Source: Onchidella celtica
Lineage: Eukaryota; Mollusca; Gastropoda; Systellommatophora; Onchidiidae
DNA length: 64,000 nt
Reading direction: 5' to 3'
Assembly (NCBI GenBank): GCA_963931925.1
Contig: OZ007571.1
Coordinates: forward strand, 10,684,474-10,748,473
Under the pieces are notes generated by a model. The model did not search any database. It saw nothing but the letters and a program-made list of their open reading frames with translations, and was not told the DNA's origin. The position numbers and the translations under genes were made by a program. Positions within the stretch are counted from its first letter, which is position 1. Each line of letters opens with the position of its first letter. Of the stretch, positions 53,001 through 64,000 are shown piece after piece.

Positions 53001-56000
53001 GCACAGTAAATAACAGCCACATCCACACAGCACGAGCTACCTATAGCAAAAATCTCGAGGGCCAGTAACAGTAGAATCACCTCGCCTTCCGACCAATATC
53101 ACCCGCTGAAAAGATCCATCGCTAAAACACATTAGACGCAATAAATGAATGGAATTCTTTCGTGACTCGATTCCACGAGAGTCTCTCTAGCTGGAAAAGC
53201 TCCAGTGATGAGAGGGGATTCTACCAATGTGAGACGAGTATTACTTGGTGAACTAGGGGACAATATTAGATTTTGGAGAGTGAAAATAGCGTCACGGGAG
53301 GCCAGTGAAAGATTGACCTGCTGGTGACAGTTCGGGAGGGTGGGTAGCTTGAGGGTGGGGAGGTGGTGGGCACCGACAGCACAGGATAAAGAAAATAGTC
53401 TGTTACAATTATTGCATACACTCTCAAGAGCTGTCATAACTATGCAGGTGGTGTTTGAGCTCAGCAGCAGCAACAACAACTGCCATTACTTCTATACATG
53501 CTAATAATAAAAATTGCTAATTGCTAATAATTCTTTACTCACTTGATTCATATGAAATTTTCCAATGCCTTTTCTTACCATTTTAAACGGGCAATTTAAT
53601 CCTACTATGGCCAGCAAGGCATCACTTTCACCAGGAAGCGACTTCTCAACCTGTACTGCTGTGCCAGCTACTGAATGTAGTCATGGCGGATAACTAACAA
53701 CTGTCCTGTGATTCTGTTTAGAATAGCTTGATAGAGGACACAACTATTCACCGTCATTACAAAACCTCATCCATCTTTACATTCAACAGTTGCCCACCGA
53801 CAGTTTAAAGAAACAAAATGTTTCAGGTTATCATCATAGTACACAGTATCCTCTACAATGCGTTTTTTTTTTTTGTGGTACAATATACCTGATGAGTTGT
53901 AGGATTTGTCAAATTTGCAGTGTAGCAAGTCTTTAAGTGGACTGAACATAATTCTGCGAAAGGCCGAAGGGAAATGACTAAACCCAGAACTTTGACGACA
54001 CCAGACACAAGAAAAAATATGCTTATTTCATTGTTTGTCTGTTATTTTCATGAAAATGAGTCTGACGTTTACAACGATCCACAGAAATGGATTGTTTGGC
54101 TCAGAGCTAGGGAGACATCACTGTCCTCTATTTTCGACCGAGTCCTCTACTTTTGTCAGCATATTCTATCGCAGGGTCACCAATAACAGTTTTTCAGCGT
54201 CATTTCTAGAAGCCGCGGTCTGTCCAGCACTCGAAAGAAACAAAAAAAATGATCACGGAGAAGAAAGATGGGTAGAAAATCTCAAGAGAGGATTGAATCA
54301 CCGACTGGAAGTAACTCATCCCTGTTTCCTGTTGTCGGAAACCGGAAAGGAAAACTGCGCCAAGTTCTCACTACTGGAGTAAAATTGTCTAGATCAACTG
54401 TGCTCTGACCAATGTTGCCCAGTGAAGAAATGCATCACGAAAGATTCTGAATTTCTGGAATATTCCGTTACATGCACGTCTGTGATGCCGTAACTGTTTT
54501 GTATGGAAGCCGGCTTGTCTAGTAAGTTTGTGAAAGAAAGAGACACAGCCGAAAGTCTATGAAACTGGAAGCATTTAGAAGATCTTTAGTGTTTCCTAAA
54601 ATATTGTTGATGACTATTATAAAAACTTTAAAATTTTGCCTTTGAATATTCCAAACTAAGATTGTTTATTGTAAAGAACAAAAAAAGATTTAAAGAGGCG
54701 CAGATCAAGCAAACTAACTCCATTAAGAAAAAAGATTTAAAAAATGTTCACAGCTGATCAGCACTTAGATTTACGGGCAATGAGATGAGGGGTGGGAGGG
54801 TGAATGGAGAGATGGGTGAAAGACAAAGAAACGTAAAGGCATACGTGTAGACAAACATCTACCGGAAATGGACAAAGGTAAGAAACACGAGCACTTCTGA
54901 TTCCTCGAGAGGTGATTTCATGGGCCTCGGAACTACTTGCTTAGGGGTGGTGGAAAGCAAAGCACATGTAGACTAAAATGTCTTGATTAGACGAGACATG
55001 AAGAATTTAGCACAGCCACTGTTCTGTGTAACATCCATCGACAAGGCCGAAGAACAACAGGGTAGATGGGTAGATTTGGAAAGCCGGGAGCAAGCAAGGC
55101 TGATTGAGTGTGCATGGGTGGGAAGATGGGTTTGGAGGGGGGGGGGGATAGTCTTTGATGACAATCAGACCTTAAAATGATTAACATTTGACTTCCCTCC
55201 TTTTGGGCCTGACTCTAGTCTTAAATTTTCTGACATTTCTGAACGATATGGGACAACAAACAAATGATCAGGTATGATATGACGGCAGACAAACTGCCAT
55301 GCACCGACGGACGGACTGCTTTCCGAAAATCCAAGTCTGAATTCGAAGTTAAATGTCGTATTTGTATAACATTCTACAATTTTTTTATTTGTTCAATTTT
55401 CTATCCTGTTCATTTCTTTTTCCAGATGAAGACCAACCAATCGTAATCTTGATTAGTCTTAGCTTTTAGTTTTGACTTTTACTGTGTTTTTTTTTTTTCC
55501 TACCGGAGGCTTTGCCACATACACGTTTTTCTTTTGTCATAGTTTGACTTGGCCATACCTCTGTAGGCACCAAAACCTACCGGTGTTCTGATGGTCGAGA
55601 CCTTGGGTAGATAAAACGGTTAAAATGAGGCAGTGGGGAGAAAAGCTGACATCCACTTAGGGGATATCAAATGTGCCAGGCGGGGACAACGAGGCCATAG
55701 CTCATCTCTTAAGCTAGCCACGCCCCCAGATACACAATAGGGGTGAGAAATGAAGAGAGATGGATGAGTACACTGTGAGGATATTGACTAATGCGACAGC
55801 CGCAGAGGACCAAACGCAATAAAAGAATAGGGACCCTGAGAAATAGACCAGTCCCTCAGGAGACATTTCACGTTGGAAACTGGACAGGCTATAGATTGGT
55901 TGTCTCACCCTGACTGCTAACCTACATACAAGTTTCAGTCACTGTGATCTAAGGAGGGAAACTGCTGGCCATAAAAACATTACTATGCCATTTTCTGAGA

Positions 56001-56500
56001 ATCAATACAAGACATCTATGGTCAGAATAGTGTTAGCTCGTTGTCAGAATGAGTAAAGTCTGTAGTTTTGCAGAGGTTACATCATGCTTTTTGTTGGGAT
56101 CTTTACGGAAAAGGAATTTTCATTGCTCGTGCGAAGTAAAACGAAGAATTGGCTCATTTATATTCCTGTGAAAGACAAGTACACAAAAGTCCAAGATATA
56201 AGAATATATGACAGATTTGCGCAGTTGTGGCCCCCCGTTTACCTCTCAGAGCCAGGCTCAAACATACTTCTTTGCCAGAATGATTACAGATATTTTCCAC
56301 CAAAAATACGGTTCTTTAACATTCTATAGCAAATTTCAACACCACAATGACAGATTGTCTCATACTTGACATTTCCACACAGTTGTCTGTTCTCTCAAGC
56401 ATTAATTACAATCCTTGAATGCTTCAGAAATAGAAAAAAATATCCTGAAAAAGAATCTTGGTTTCAGCAACTCTTGTTTTTTGTGTGTCTTCCCGAACAT
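53001..56500. other. Unique AT-rich DNA, no gene seen
   Basis: CAG/CAA bases near 53462-53480, a T-run at 53863-53874, poly-G at 55137-55147. Overlapping frames of 70 and 115 codons on + (53974-54382) and 115 codons on - (53132-53479) have no family resemblance. Confidence 0.45.
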
Positions 56501-57763
56501 GTAGCATGGGAGTTTAAGTTTTAAGTACTATTTATTTATGTTTAAAACACTACAATTTTATATCAATAACATATCATTGCCGATGCTACAGTAGAGATTT
56601 ACATTGCGACAGAATAGAGTTGCCAAGGCCATTTCATTGTATATATGTAATAAAAGCAAATCTATACAAAAATGTCCTAGTTATGCTGTTAAGAGCAAAA
56701 AGCCACGAAATTATCACTTCCTCTATTTGTCTGTGTGCACTTTTAAGGATTTGGCAAGATCAGCGGCAGTTTCAGCCTTTCTCATATTTACTGTTGTTCC
56801 AAGTAAAGGCGTGCTTCTTTTTTTTTTTATTTCACTGCTCCGAGTACCTGGCTTTTCCCGTCCATTTGATAGTTTAAAGCAGCTATCTTATGGACGCGTA
56901 CGCAGCTGTCTCAGTGGAGAGACCCTTGTATCGTATTTTATAGAGTGCTTGAAGACTTTTCTAAGGAAAATGGCCGACATTCATGACAGATGTTTGCTAC
57001 GTAACAAAATTTTAACTTCATTTTCACAAACAAGATATGAAACTGCTGTTCTTAGTTTAATTTTATACAATGTAAGTTTGGATGTTTTGGGGACAGTATT
57101 TTCATAGCGCAGCATTCGTGCTTTCATCAAAGAATACGTCTAGGCCTCACAAAAAAAATAGAGATATATCTGGAAAGAAACAATGATGTACAGACAGAGA
57201 CAGAATAGCCAAATGAGAGAGTAAAGTCTGGTATGACTGGTTATCTCTCACAGCTTCACTGAGTGTGACTTTCCCAAAATGTCACACGGGTCATCAACAG
57301 CTGCTGGTAAATTGTAGGTCAGGTTGTTATGGTAGAGTTGGCTGTGTCCCTGTGGTTACAGTTATCACAAGGGGTGGCAGTGAGGTAAACTTAGCCAGAT
57401 CTAACCCCCTCCCCCCACCCTCCACTACCCTTTCCCAAGCCAACGCCCTACCACCTTCTCCCCAGGGACCAACCTACCCTTTTTCAATTCTGTAGAGATA
57501 TAAGAACAGCAGATGGTTTGTCAGAGATGTCAAATGGGCGAATGGAAAAGAAATAGATTCGGAGACATATGGAGTAATCAAAAATACGAAATGAGAGATA
57601 ACATTTGGGCCAAGAAGCGAATAGTAGATAGAGGGGCAAAATTTAGTTACATAGATAGACAAACAGGCGAGGCGATTGAACCAAAGGTTAGAAATTCACA
57701 AAGGTGAGATGATAAATTGTCATAAATTTGTGCGGAAATGAAAAAAATTATTTATTCAAAATG

Positions 57764-57766
<3 letters not shown>
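56501..57766. other. Unique AT-rich DNA with one unrecognised 167-codon frame
   Basis: The + frame 56604-57107 (ATG start, 167 codons) is the longest non-low-complexity frame in the right half of the window. It is rich in Phe, Leu, Ser and Lys, shows no motif I know, and overlaps another open frame (56620-56877). AT-rich DNA gives such frames rarely but not never. I would not call it a gene. Confidence 0.3.

Positions 57767-57841
<75 letters not shown>
57767..57841. repeat. (GA)n microsatellite, about 37 units
   Basis: A pure (GA)n tract in AT-rich unique DNA. Confidence 0.98.
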
Positions 57842-57844
<3 letters not shown>

Positions 57845-60800
57845 TAGATACCCAAGTAATATGCCTTCTATTGTTCTACAATTGCCCTGCCATCTCCAGC
57901 CGTCCCTCACTTTCTTTCTTCATATAAAATCCTCTCACGTGCTGAACTCTCACGCGGCCCGCTCGTTCTTTCAGAAGTAAATTGGGTCAAGCCATCCCTT
58001 TCTCCAGCACTCCAGTGGTAAGTTTACTTATACACAATATGATAGACAAATAAACCGTGGTACCGCAGTTCCAACACATAGCGTCTATCTGCACTCACTA
58101 TCATGACAGTACAAAGAAAGAGTCCACTATTCGCACGGGAACCCTACGGTTAATGTAATGAAAAACACCGAGGACTTGAACTGGATGAAACTGTGAAGTC
58201 TTGATTAACCCTACAAAAACCAGGTCACGGCGTTTTCGTTTTCTTCCCCAAATGAAAACAAACTTCTTTCGTGAAAACAGAAGTGAAAGTGAAGCAAATT
58301 ACAAAAAGTTATCATTCGATCCGATTGAAGTCGAATATAAGTATCACCTTTTTAATTATGTATTTACTTGGATATGTCGGATTGATAAAGACCGAACGAA
58401 TAATTACATCGCCTGTGAATTCATTCTTTAGCACTTGGGCCCAAAGATATCAGAAATTAGAATTTCCATTGGAACTAATTTAATACATTTACAAGTCAAA
58501 TACAGCAAAATAAATAAATAGATAATATGAAATGAAAACCCATCTTTTTACTTGATGGAATGCAACTGCAGCTGTTTCGGACTGTTGTTCCATGTTTGCT
58601 ATGTTCTTTACATTGGTGAATTGAATGTGAGTTGAAGAAAAACGCCTAGAGCTTGCATTTAATGAGACAAAGTGGTAGCATAATGCTGTTTATCATCATC
58701 GTTATTATTATTATTATTAAAATAATGTCTGGTTCTGGGGTGTATACATACGGATTTTATTCTTTCGATATTTGAAATTTAATCATTACAATACACTTAG
58801 AGTAACCAGTGATACGCGCTTTACATAATTTTATACATTTGTCCATCTCATATTATTTCGGTCAAAAATCATTGACCAGAACGACCATGTATCTTCGCCA
58901 TTCACTGTGACGCAGTTTTATTACATGATTTGCGTTGAGAATGAATTCCACTGTCTAGATCAACGACAATCCACAGTTGAACAGTATCATAAAATATCCC
59001 CAAATTTGACGAAAATGAATAAAACAAGCTTACATCAATGGACAAATATTTCATCTGTGCGGTTTACTACGACATGTGGAACTCAACAATATACGCCAGA
59101 GTCTCTGATAACAATCTTAATTTCCCAGCAAACAGATAAGCCCATCAACAACCTCAGATCTCTGTGGGGAAACTGGACTTTTACAGGGTGATTCAACTTT
59201 CGCTCATATGAAAAATTACATGGCATCGAACGGGGCATTCCAAGTACGCTAGAGCGAGACAGCGCCCATGGTTCGGCGCAATATTATTATTGAATTTAAT
59301 TGTTTGCGTGTAATGAGAATAATCAGTTTCATTCACTGTTAAAAAAACCACTGATAAATCCTTGAAAACAGATTGAACGTAGAATTAACATTTCAGTCGC
59401 TACTTCAGGACGAGGGGTAATAAACTAGTTTACACACAGCCTTCCATGCTACAGATCATGGGATAATAAACTTGATTGTAGAGAAGAATCGGTGCTGATC
59501 TGAAGAGTTTGCATTTAAGCTGTTTTGGTAATTTGTAATCTGATTAGGTAAAATGTCAAATGTTCGTTATCAGATTTGTCCAATGTGTATTGTACAGATA
59601 TTTACTATATTGGTTATATGTTGAATTTTAGCACTGGCTCACATAAAAGAAAAAAATTGAAAGGATAAAAAAATTACAACAATAATTTTAAGGCTCTGCA
59701 TTAAGTATGTATTATGGAATTAAATTTGTATTTCGAGGCTTCAGTGCGAATTTTCTGCTGTAGTGATCGGCTGGCAATTCTATAAACAAACATGTTAATG
59801 AATGGCGAAGTTAATGTCCGGGCCGGGTGTGTAATGTTACGGTGGCAGGAAAATGGAAACTGATGGAACTATGAGTAAGTTTTGAGGTTGGACAATCAAA
59901 TCTGTAGGTCGACATTGAGTGCAGGACCCGACATGACTAAGAACTAAGACTAGGAACTACTTGGAATTCCGGTAATTTTTATATCTTGAGAACATTCCAC
60001 AGAAATGACTGTGAGCTCCCATTTCCGGCTACAATTAACCCCAGTCTTAACCCCAGTTCTAACCTCCGTGACATTTAACATGAAGTAAAGCTTTTATCTT
60101 AATCTGCTTTTAGAGTAGTCTTATAATCCTGATTTCCCATGTTGTTGTCAAAGATTAAAATTTTTCTAAGCACTCAAATTCAACTTAAGATTAAAAAATT
60201 CTCAGGCTTCTTCAAGCTCCCCATTTCAGATCTTAAATCAAGGTCTCCGCTTTTCATGTGAAGATGTATTCCATGTCACGATGACAGAATATATGCCCCC
60301 AAAAATATGGACACAAGCTGTAAAATTTGAAAAGTTTGGCAGTTGTCTTAGTTCGTCACTTTCCGTAAGTCATGGAAATTAGAGGATGACAGCTCAAAAC
60401 GGCCGCATCGGTGCACTTTTGCCGTTTGCCGGGAACCTCATTAACTTTTTTTTTTCCCTCTGTGGCGCTTCGACTGCTTCAAAAAGAAAAAAAAATGGCA
60501 TTGGCACTGAGGTTTGGGAAGGGGGTCAAAGTTTTAAGATTTGCTCACTGCTAAGATAACCAGATAAAGGACAAGTGTTGTTGTGAATGAAACGGAAATG
60601 CTTTCTGAAAGCTTTCCAATGTTTCCCAACTTCATTGCCACACTTTAATGTTTTGCAATGGAGAATTTTACCTCTTTTCTGCTTTTCATTCTGAGCTTGC
60701 CAGGATTTTTATAACTTTTTTCTTTTGTACTTTAACGAAAAAAAATTTTTCTTTGAGAAAAGCGCTGAGAACGCCCAGAGTTGTGCTTGGAGAGAAAGAG

Positions 60801-61610
60801 ATAACTTAATTACCCTGATGTAAACCCTAAAGAATCCGCCTCCTTTTTTGCGCGCTAAAGAAATTCTTCTAATTCTTATTTTTTTTCTGGTAGTTTCTAT
60901 GTCAAAAGTCGTCAAAAAAAAATTTAAAAAATCAATTTTTCTTTCCTCCTTGTTCTGTTTAGTGCATTCTGTCTATTTTCGTTCAGCGACTTTACCTTGG
61001 GTAGACTAAGGGGTGGATGAGTTCAGGGATAACAACTGGATGAGAGGTCAGCAAACATCAACAATCCAGGTACTCGCAACTAGACAAGACGGCCATTAAG
61101 TCTAGTGTACGATTCAGAATCAAGATTAGTCCATACATTGTCTTCAACTTCAGACTGTCTTATTTGCTTGATTTTGGCCTGATTCGCCAGTGGGCATTTG
61201 CTCTGAGCGGAAACGATTTTGGTATTGTTGGAAGTTTACACAAAGTGCTGAGAATAGTCTTGACAGCTAATTCTGTACTTCGGGATTATAAATGATTACA
61301 ACTTTCTTATTCCAACGCCTTTCCATCCTCCGCCCATGCCCTACAATGATTGCAGGCGAGAATTCAAGAACGATCCAACTCATCTTTCATTGTTTCTGAG
61401 ATAAATGAGCTCCCAAATTTGAAAGAAACTACCTAAAGGGAATAGGCAGTCTTGTTGAGACGGGTCGTAGCAAGCTTTAAAGACGGGGCATGGCAAGTCT
61501 TAACTGAACACTTACACCGCGCGCGTCTTACACCAATTTTGAAAGACTATTTGAAAGGGGTCATAACTCATGCAAAATTTGACTTACCCGGTTTCGGGAA
61601 AACGCTCTTC
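57842..61610. other. Unique AT-rich DNA, no gene seen
   Basis: A short (ATT)n lies at 58705-58720, preceded by a weakly tail-like stretch. GC-richer, unique bases occur at 60370-60480. Open frames stay under 95 codons. Confidence 0.45.
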
Positions 61611-61768
61611 AATTTTACTACACCCCCCCCCCACCGTCCCTCCCCCAAACCAAATCCCCAACCCCCCACCCCCCGGCGCCTGCCAGGACCTGCCAGCACC
61701 TATCCCCGACCATTCCCTCTGACGTTTATTGTTGCTCACTCCACCTCATGTCCGCGCCGACCTTCAAC

Positions 61769-61772
<4 letters not shown>

Positions 61773-61853
<81 letters not shown>
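61773..61853. repeat. (CT)n microsatellite, about 40 units
   Basis: A pure (CT)n tract, preceded by a C-rich stretch at about 61620-61690. Confidence 0.98.
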
Positions 61854-61855
<2 letters not shown>

Positions 61856-63011
61856 GCCTTTCTGAGATGATTATCTTTCCAAACCTTTTGTCATTTTTAT
61901 AGCTAAGACAGATGTTTCCCGCACAGGCCACAGCCCACACGCTCCTCACCCACTCATGCATGGTACCATCTTCCCCCGACCACTTCACTTCTACCGCATT
62001 CTTACACGAACCAGAACGGAGCCGCGGAGACACGAATGTCTGAAATCCGAACGCTTAACGGCAGACTCTTCTTTCAGTAGGCGATACCTAAACGTGGGAG
62101 GTTTTGCTTCAAACAGAAGACAGTTGAGACCACCATAAGTTTAAAACTACGTTTCTTTGATAGGTGGTACCAAAAACCCGTAAGGTTTTTGCAGTAAAAA
62201 ATAGTTAATGAAGAACGGCTTGTTGTAGTAAAATAAATAAATAAAACAACACGTTCAAGTATAATAATGATTGTGTTTGTTAGTGTGCGAGTATAGAATA
62301 TGTCTGGAAAAGAGGTATATATCCATTTAATCCATTTAGAAATGTATCTCAGTAAAATATTGCTTCATGTTGGCGGCTTATACGATATTTCCCCCCTTCG
62401 TCCAACTTCGTGTACCTGCACACAGGCCGAGCTTGATCGACAGACTAGTTGGGTAGTGACGTATTGTCACTCCCTTTGGGCCTCTTTTCTCTGAAAAATT
62501 GAGGTCACATCGGTCAACTTTTTGCCCACCAAAACCACGAACACGTGCTGACAGTTATTGTCCCCGTGGGTACATAGTGGACCCTAACCCATCCAACATT
62601 ATGAGTGTATGAAGTCAGTCTAAAGATGCCTAATTCCTAACTGCCCTAGGGAGTCTCTACATCTAGCACCACGGTCCTGCTCACATTTTCTGCATTTCCT
62701 TGCTTTTTTATTTCAGGGGCATGCTGAGTTTTGTGCAGAACAATTTCTATACCAACTGAAATTTAACCTTAATCCTGTCCATAAAACTGTTCTGAATACC
62801 CACTTCAACCAAATTTTAAAAAAAAGCAATTAAAGGTTAAAAACCGAATACATTACGATAGCAGGTGCCCAGCTGATGTTCCTAATAGAAACATTTTTAA
62901 TGCCAATGTGAATGATACGTCGAGTCCATCTGGTTCGGTGGAGCTCTATAGAATCAGTCGGGACGGCAGTGAAAATTACAAATTGTGAAGACATCAACGA
63001 TCGTATCGGCA
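61854..63011. other. Unique DNA, no gene seen
   Basis: No repeats and only short frames (60-64 codons), unrecognised. Confidence 0.5.
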
Positions 63012-63186
63012 TGAGAGAGAGGGGGAGGCGGAGGGGGAGGAAGAGAGAGAGAGAGAGAGAGGGACAGAGAGGGAGGGAGGGACAGAGACAGACTGACGGG
63101 CAGACATGCAGATAGACATACATACTGACAGACATACAGACAGAGAGAGAGAGAGAGAGTATGTGCGTGTGTGTGTTAGAGAGAGA
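63012..63186. repeat. GA-rich/GACA microsatellite with a (GT)n end
   Basis: Interrupted GA and GGGA blocks, GACA units at about 63085-63140, then (GA)n and a short GTGTGT stretch. Confidence 0.9.
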
Positions 63187-64000
63187 CGCGTGCAATGGGA
63201 AACAATAACGATTATCCCCGACCCACCTGCGTAAAGCCAAATATTTTAATTATCCAGAAAAAATTGCAGATTTCCGCCAATTTTACCATCCTTGACAAAA
63301 TGATCTCATGACAAAGCGCAAACACTTGAAAAAGCATTTGAAAGCGACAATGTTTAGATTACTCTGGAATTTACAAAGCAAAGGGATACACAACAGCAAT
63401 GGAGGTAATGGATGGAAGAGAAAGAGCGCAAGGAATCTATTAAAACCCGTATCTTAGAGTGAAAAAGAATCTTCTGTAGCCGAGAACTTATGAGAATGTT
63501 CGATATCAGGATTGTTGTTTGTTCGGAACTGTAAGTGGGCGTAGCTCATCGATAATCTCGCGTCCACGAATATTAACTTGCAATGACAAAACAGCTTATA
63601 TTCATCGGCAACAAAATTGTGTACCACCTACTCGCATCTATAGTTCATTAACCTTTTGCAACTAATGGCTCACTACTTTTACAGTTATTTATTGATAATT
63701 CAAGTAAAAGACAAATATTATTATCGTTCAGTCTGAAATGTAGCCGTTGCGATAAGTAAAGTCTTTGATTGTTTAACAGAAAAGCCTGAAATTATTTCAA
63801 ACGGTCTCCGTTGGAGACATAAGCTGTCTCTGCAGGGGTGTGACAATTGATGACGTGAACAGTCTCTTAAGACAAGAATAATCCGAAGAAAGACAGAGTA
63901 AATCAACCATTAATTAGCATTATTAATTTCTGCGCACAATAGCTAAAATTATAAGAAAGCCGTTATAGACGCCAAGAAACGGCATGGCTTATATCATGAA
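63187..64000. other. Unique AT-rich DNA to the window edge, no gene seen
   Basis: Non-repetitive; no recognisable frame, RNA gene or element. Confidence 0.5.

Noticed and set aside
58640..58722. Third SINE/LINE tail (CGCCTAGAGC ... (ATT)n)
   Set aside because: Only the CCTAGAGC core and the (ATT)n match; the second half of the stem is absent, so homology is not shown.

Overview
This window looks like gene-poor DNA from a metazoan nuclear genome, most plausibly a marine invertebrate such as a gastropod or other mollusc. That placement is an inference. It rests on very dense (GA)n, (GATA)n and (GACA)n microsatellites, small foldback and MITE-like DNA elements, a non-LTR retrotransposon relic of the restriction-like-endonuclease (RLE) type, and SINE/LINE-type 3' tails ending in (ATT)n. 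I found no operons, no rRNA or tRNA, and no host exon I could defend. Most long open frames are translations of microsatellites (Leu-Ser-Tyr-Ile, Arg-Glu, Thr-His-Ser), not genes.

Layout. 1-545 is the right end of a 34-bp satellite array. 1357-1645 is a long-armed foldback element flanked by TA. 1909-2317 is a 57-bp minisatellite whose + strand reads as 19-residue repeats for 130 codons. 3849-4006 is a TTAA-flanked, piggyBac-like MITE candidate. 4319-4667 is another foldback element. 5-27 kb alternates AT-rich unique DNA, GC-richer unique islands that may be regulatory, and microsatellites. It also holds a 12.6-kb MITE candidate, a SINE/LINE tail at 21.9 kb, and tandem repeats at 7.1, 23.4 and 25.2 kb. 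27-27.7 kb is a GA-rich block. 28461-28825 and 44890-45254 are two copies of one 365-bp MITE with perfect or near-perfect 8-bp target duplications. 30.2-30.6 kb is a (CTCA)n block with a 96-bp higher-order period. 36.8-38.2 kb is the most informative locus: an RLE-type non-LTR retrotransposon relic lying between two (GATA)n tracts. 46.8-47.3 kb is a minisatellite built from 27-bp and 32-bp unit types in blocks. 47.5 kb holds a second SINE/LINE tail, inverted. 48.6-49.0 kb is a composite microsatellite. The rest, to 64 kb, is unique AT-rich DNA with further (GA)n/(CT)n tracts.

The parts do not form a pathway. The window records mobile-element insertion and tandem-repeat growth, probably in intergenic or intronic DNA. 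The observations most worth following are the RLE element targeted to GATA repeats, the 365-bp MITE family with its internal 16-bp hairpin, the covarying hairpin in the two SINE/LINE tails, and the open 19-residue repeat frame.
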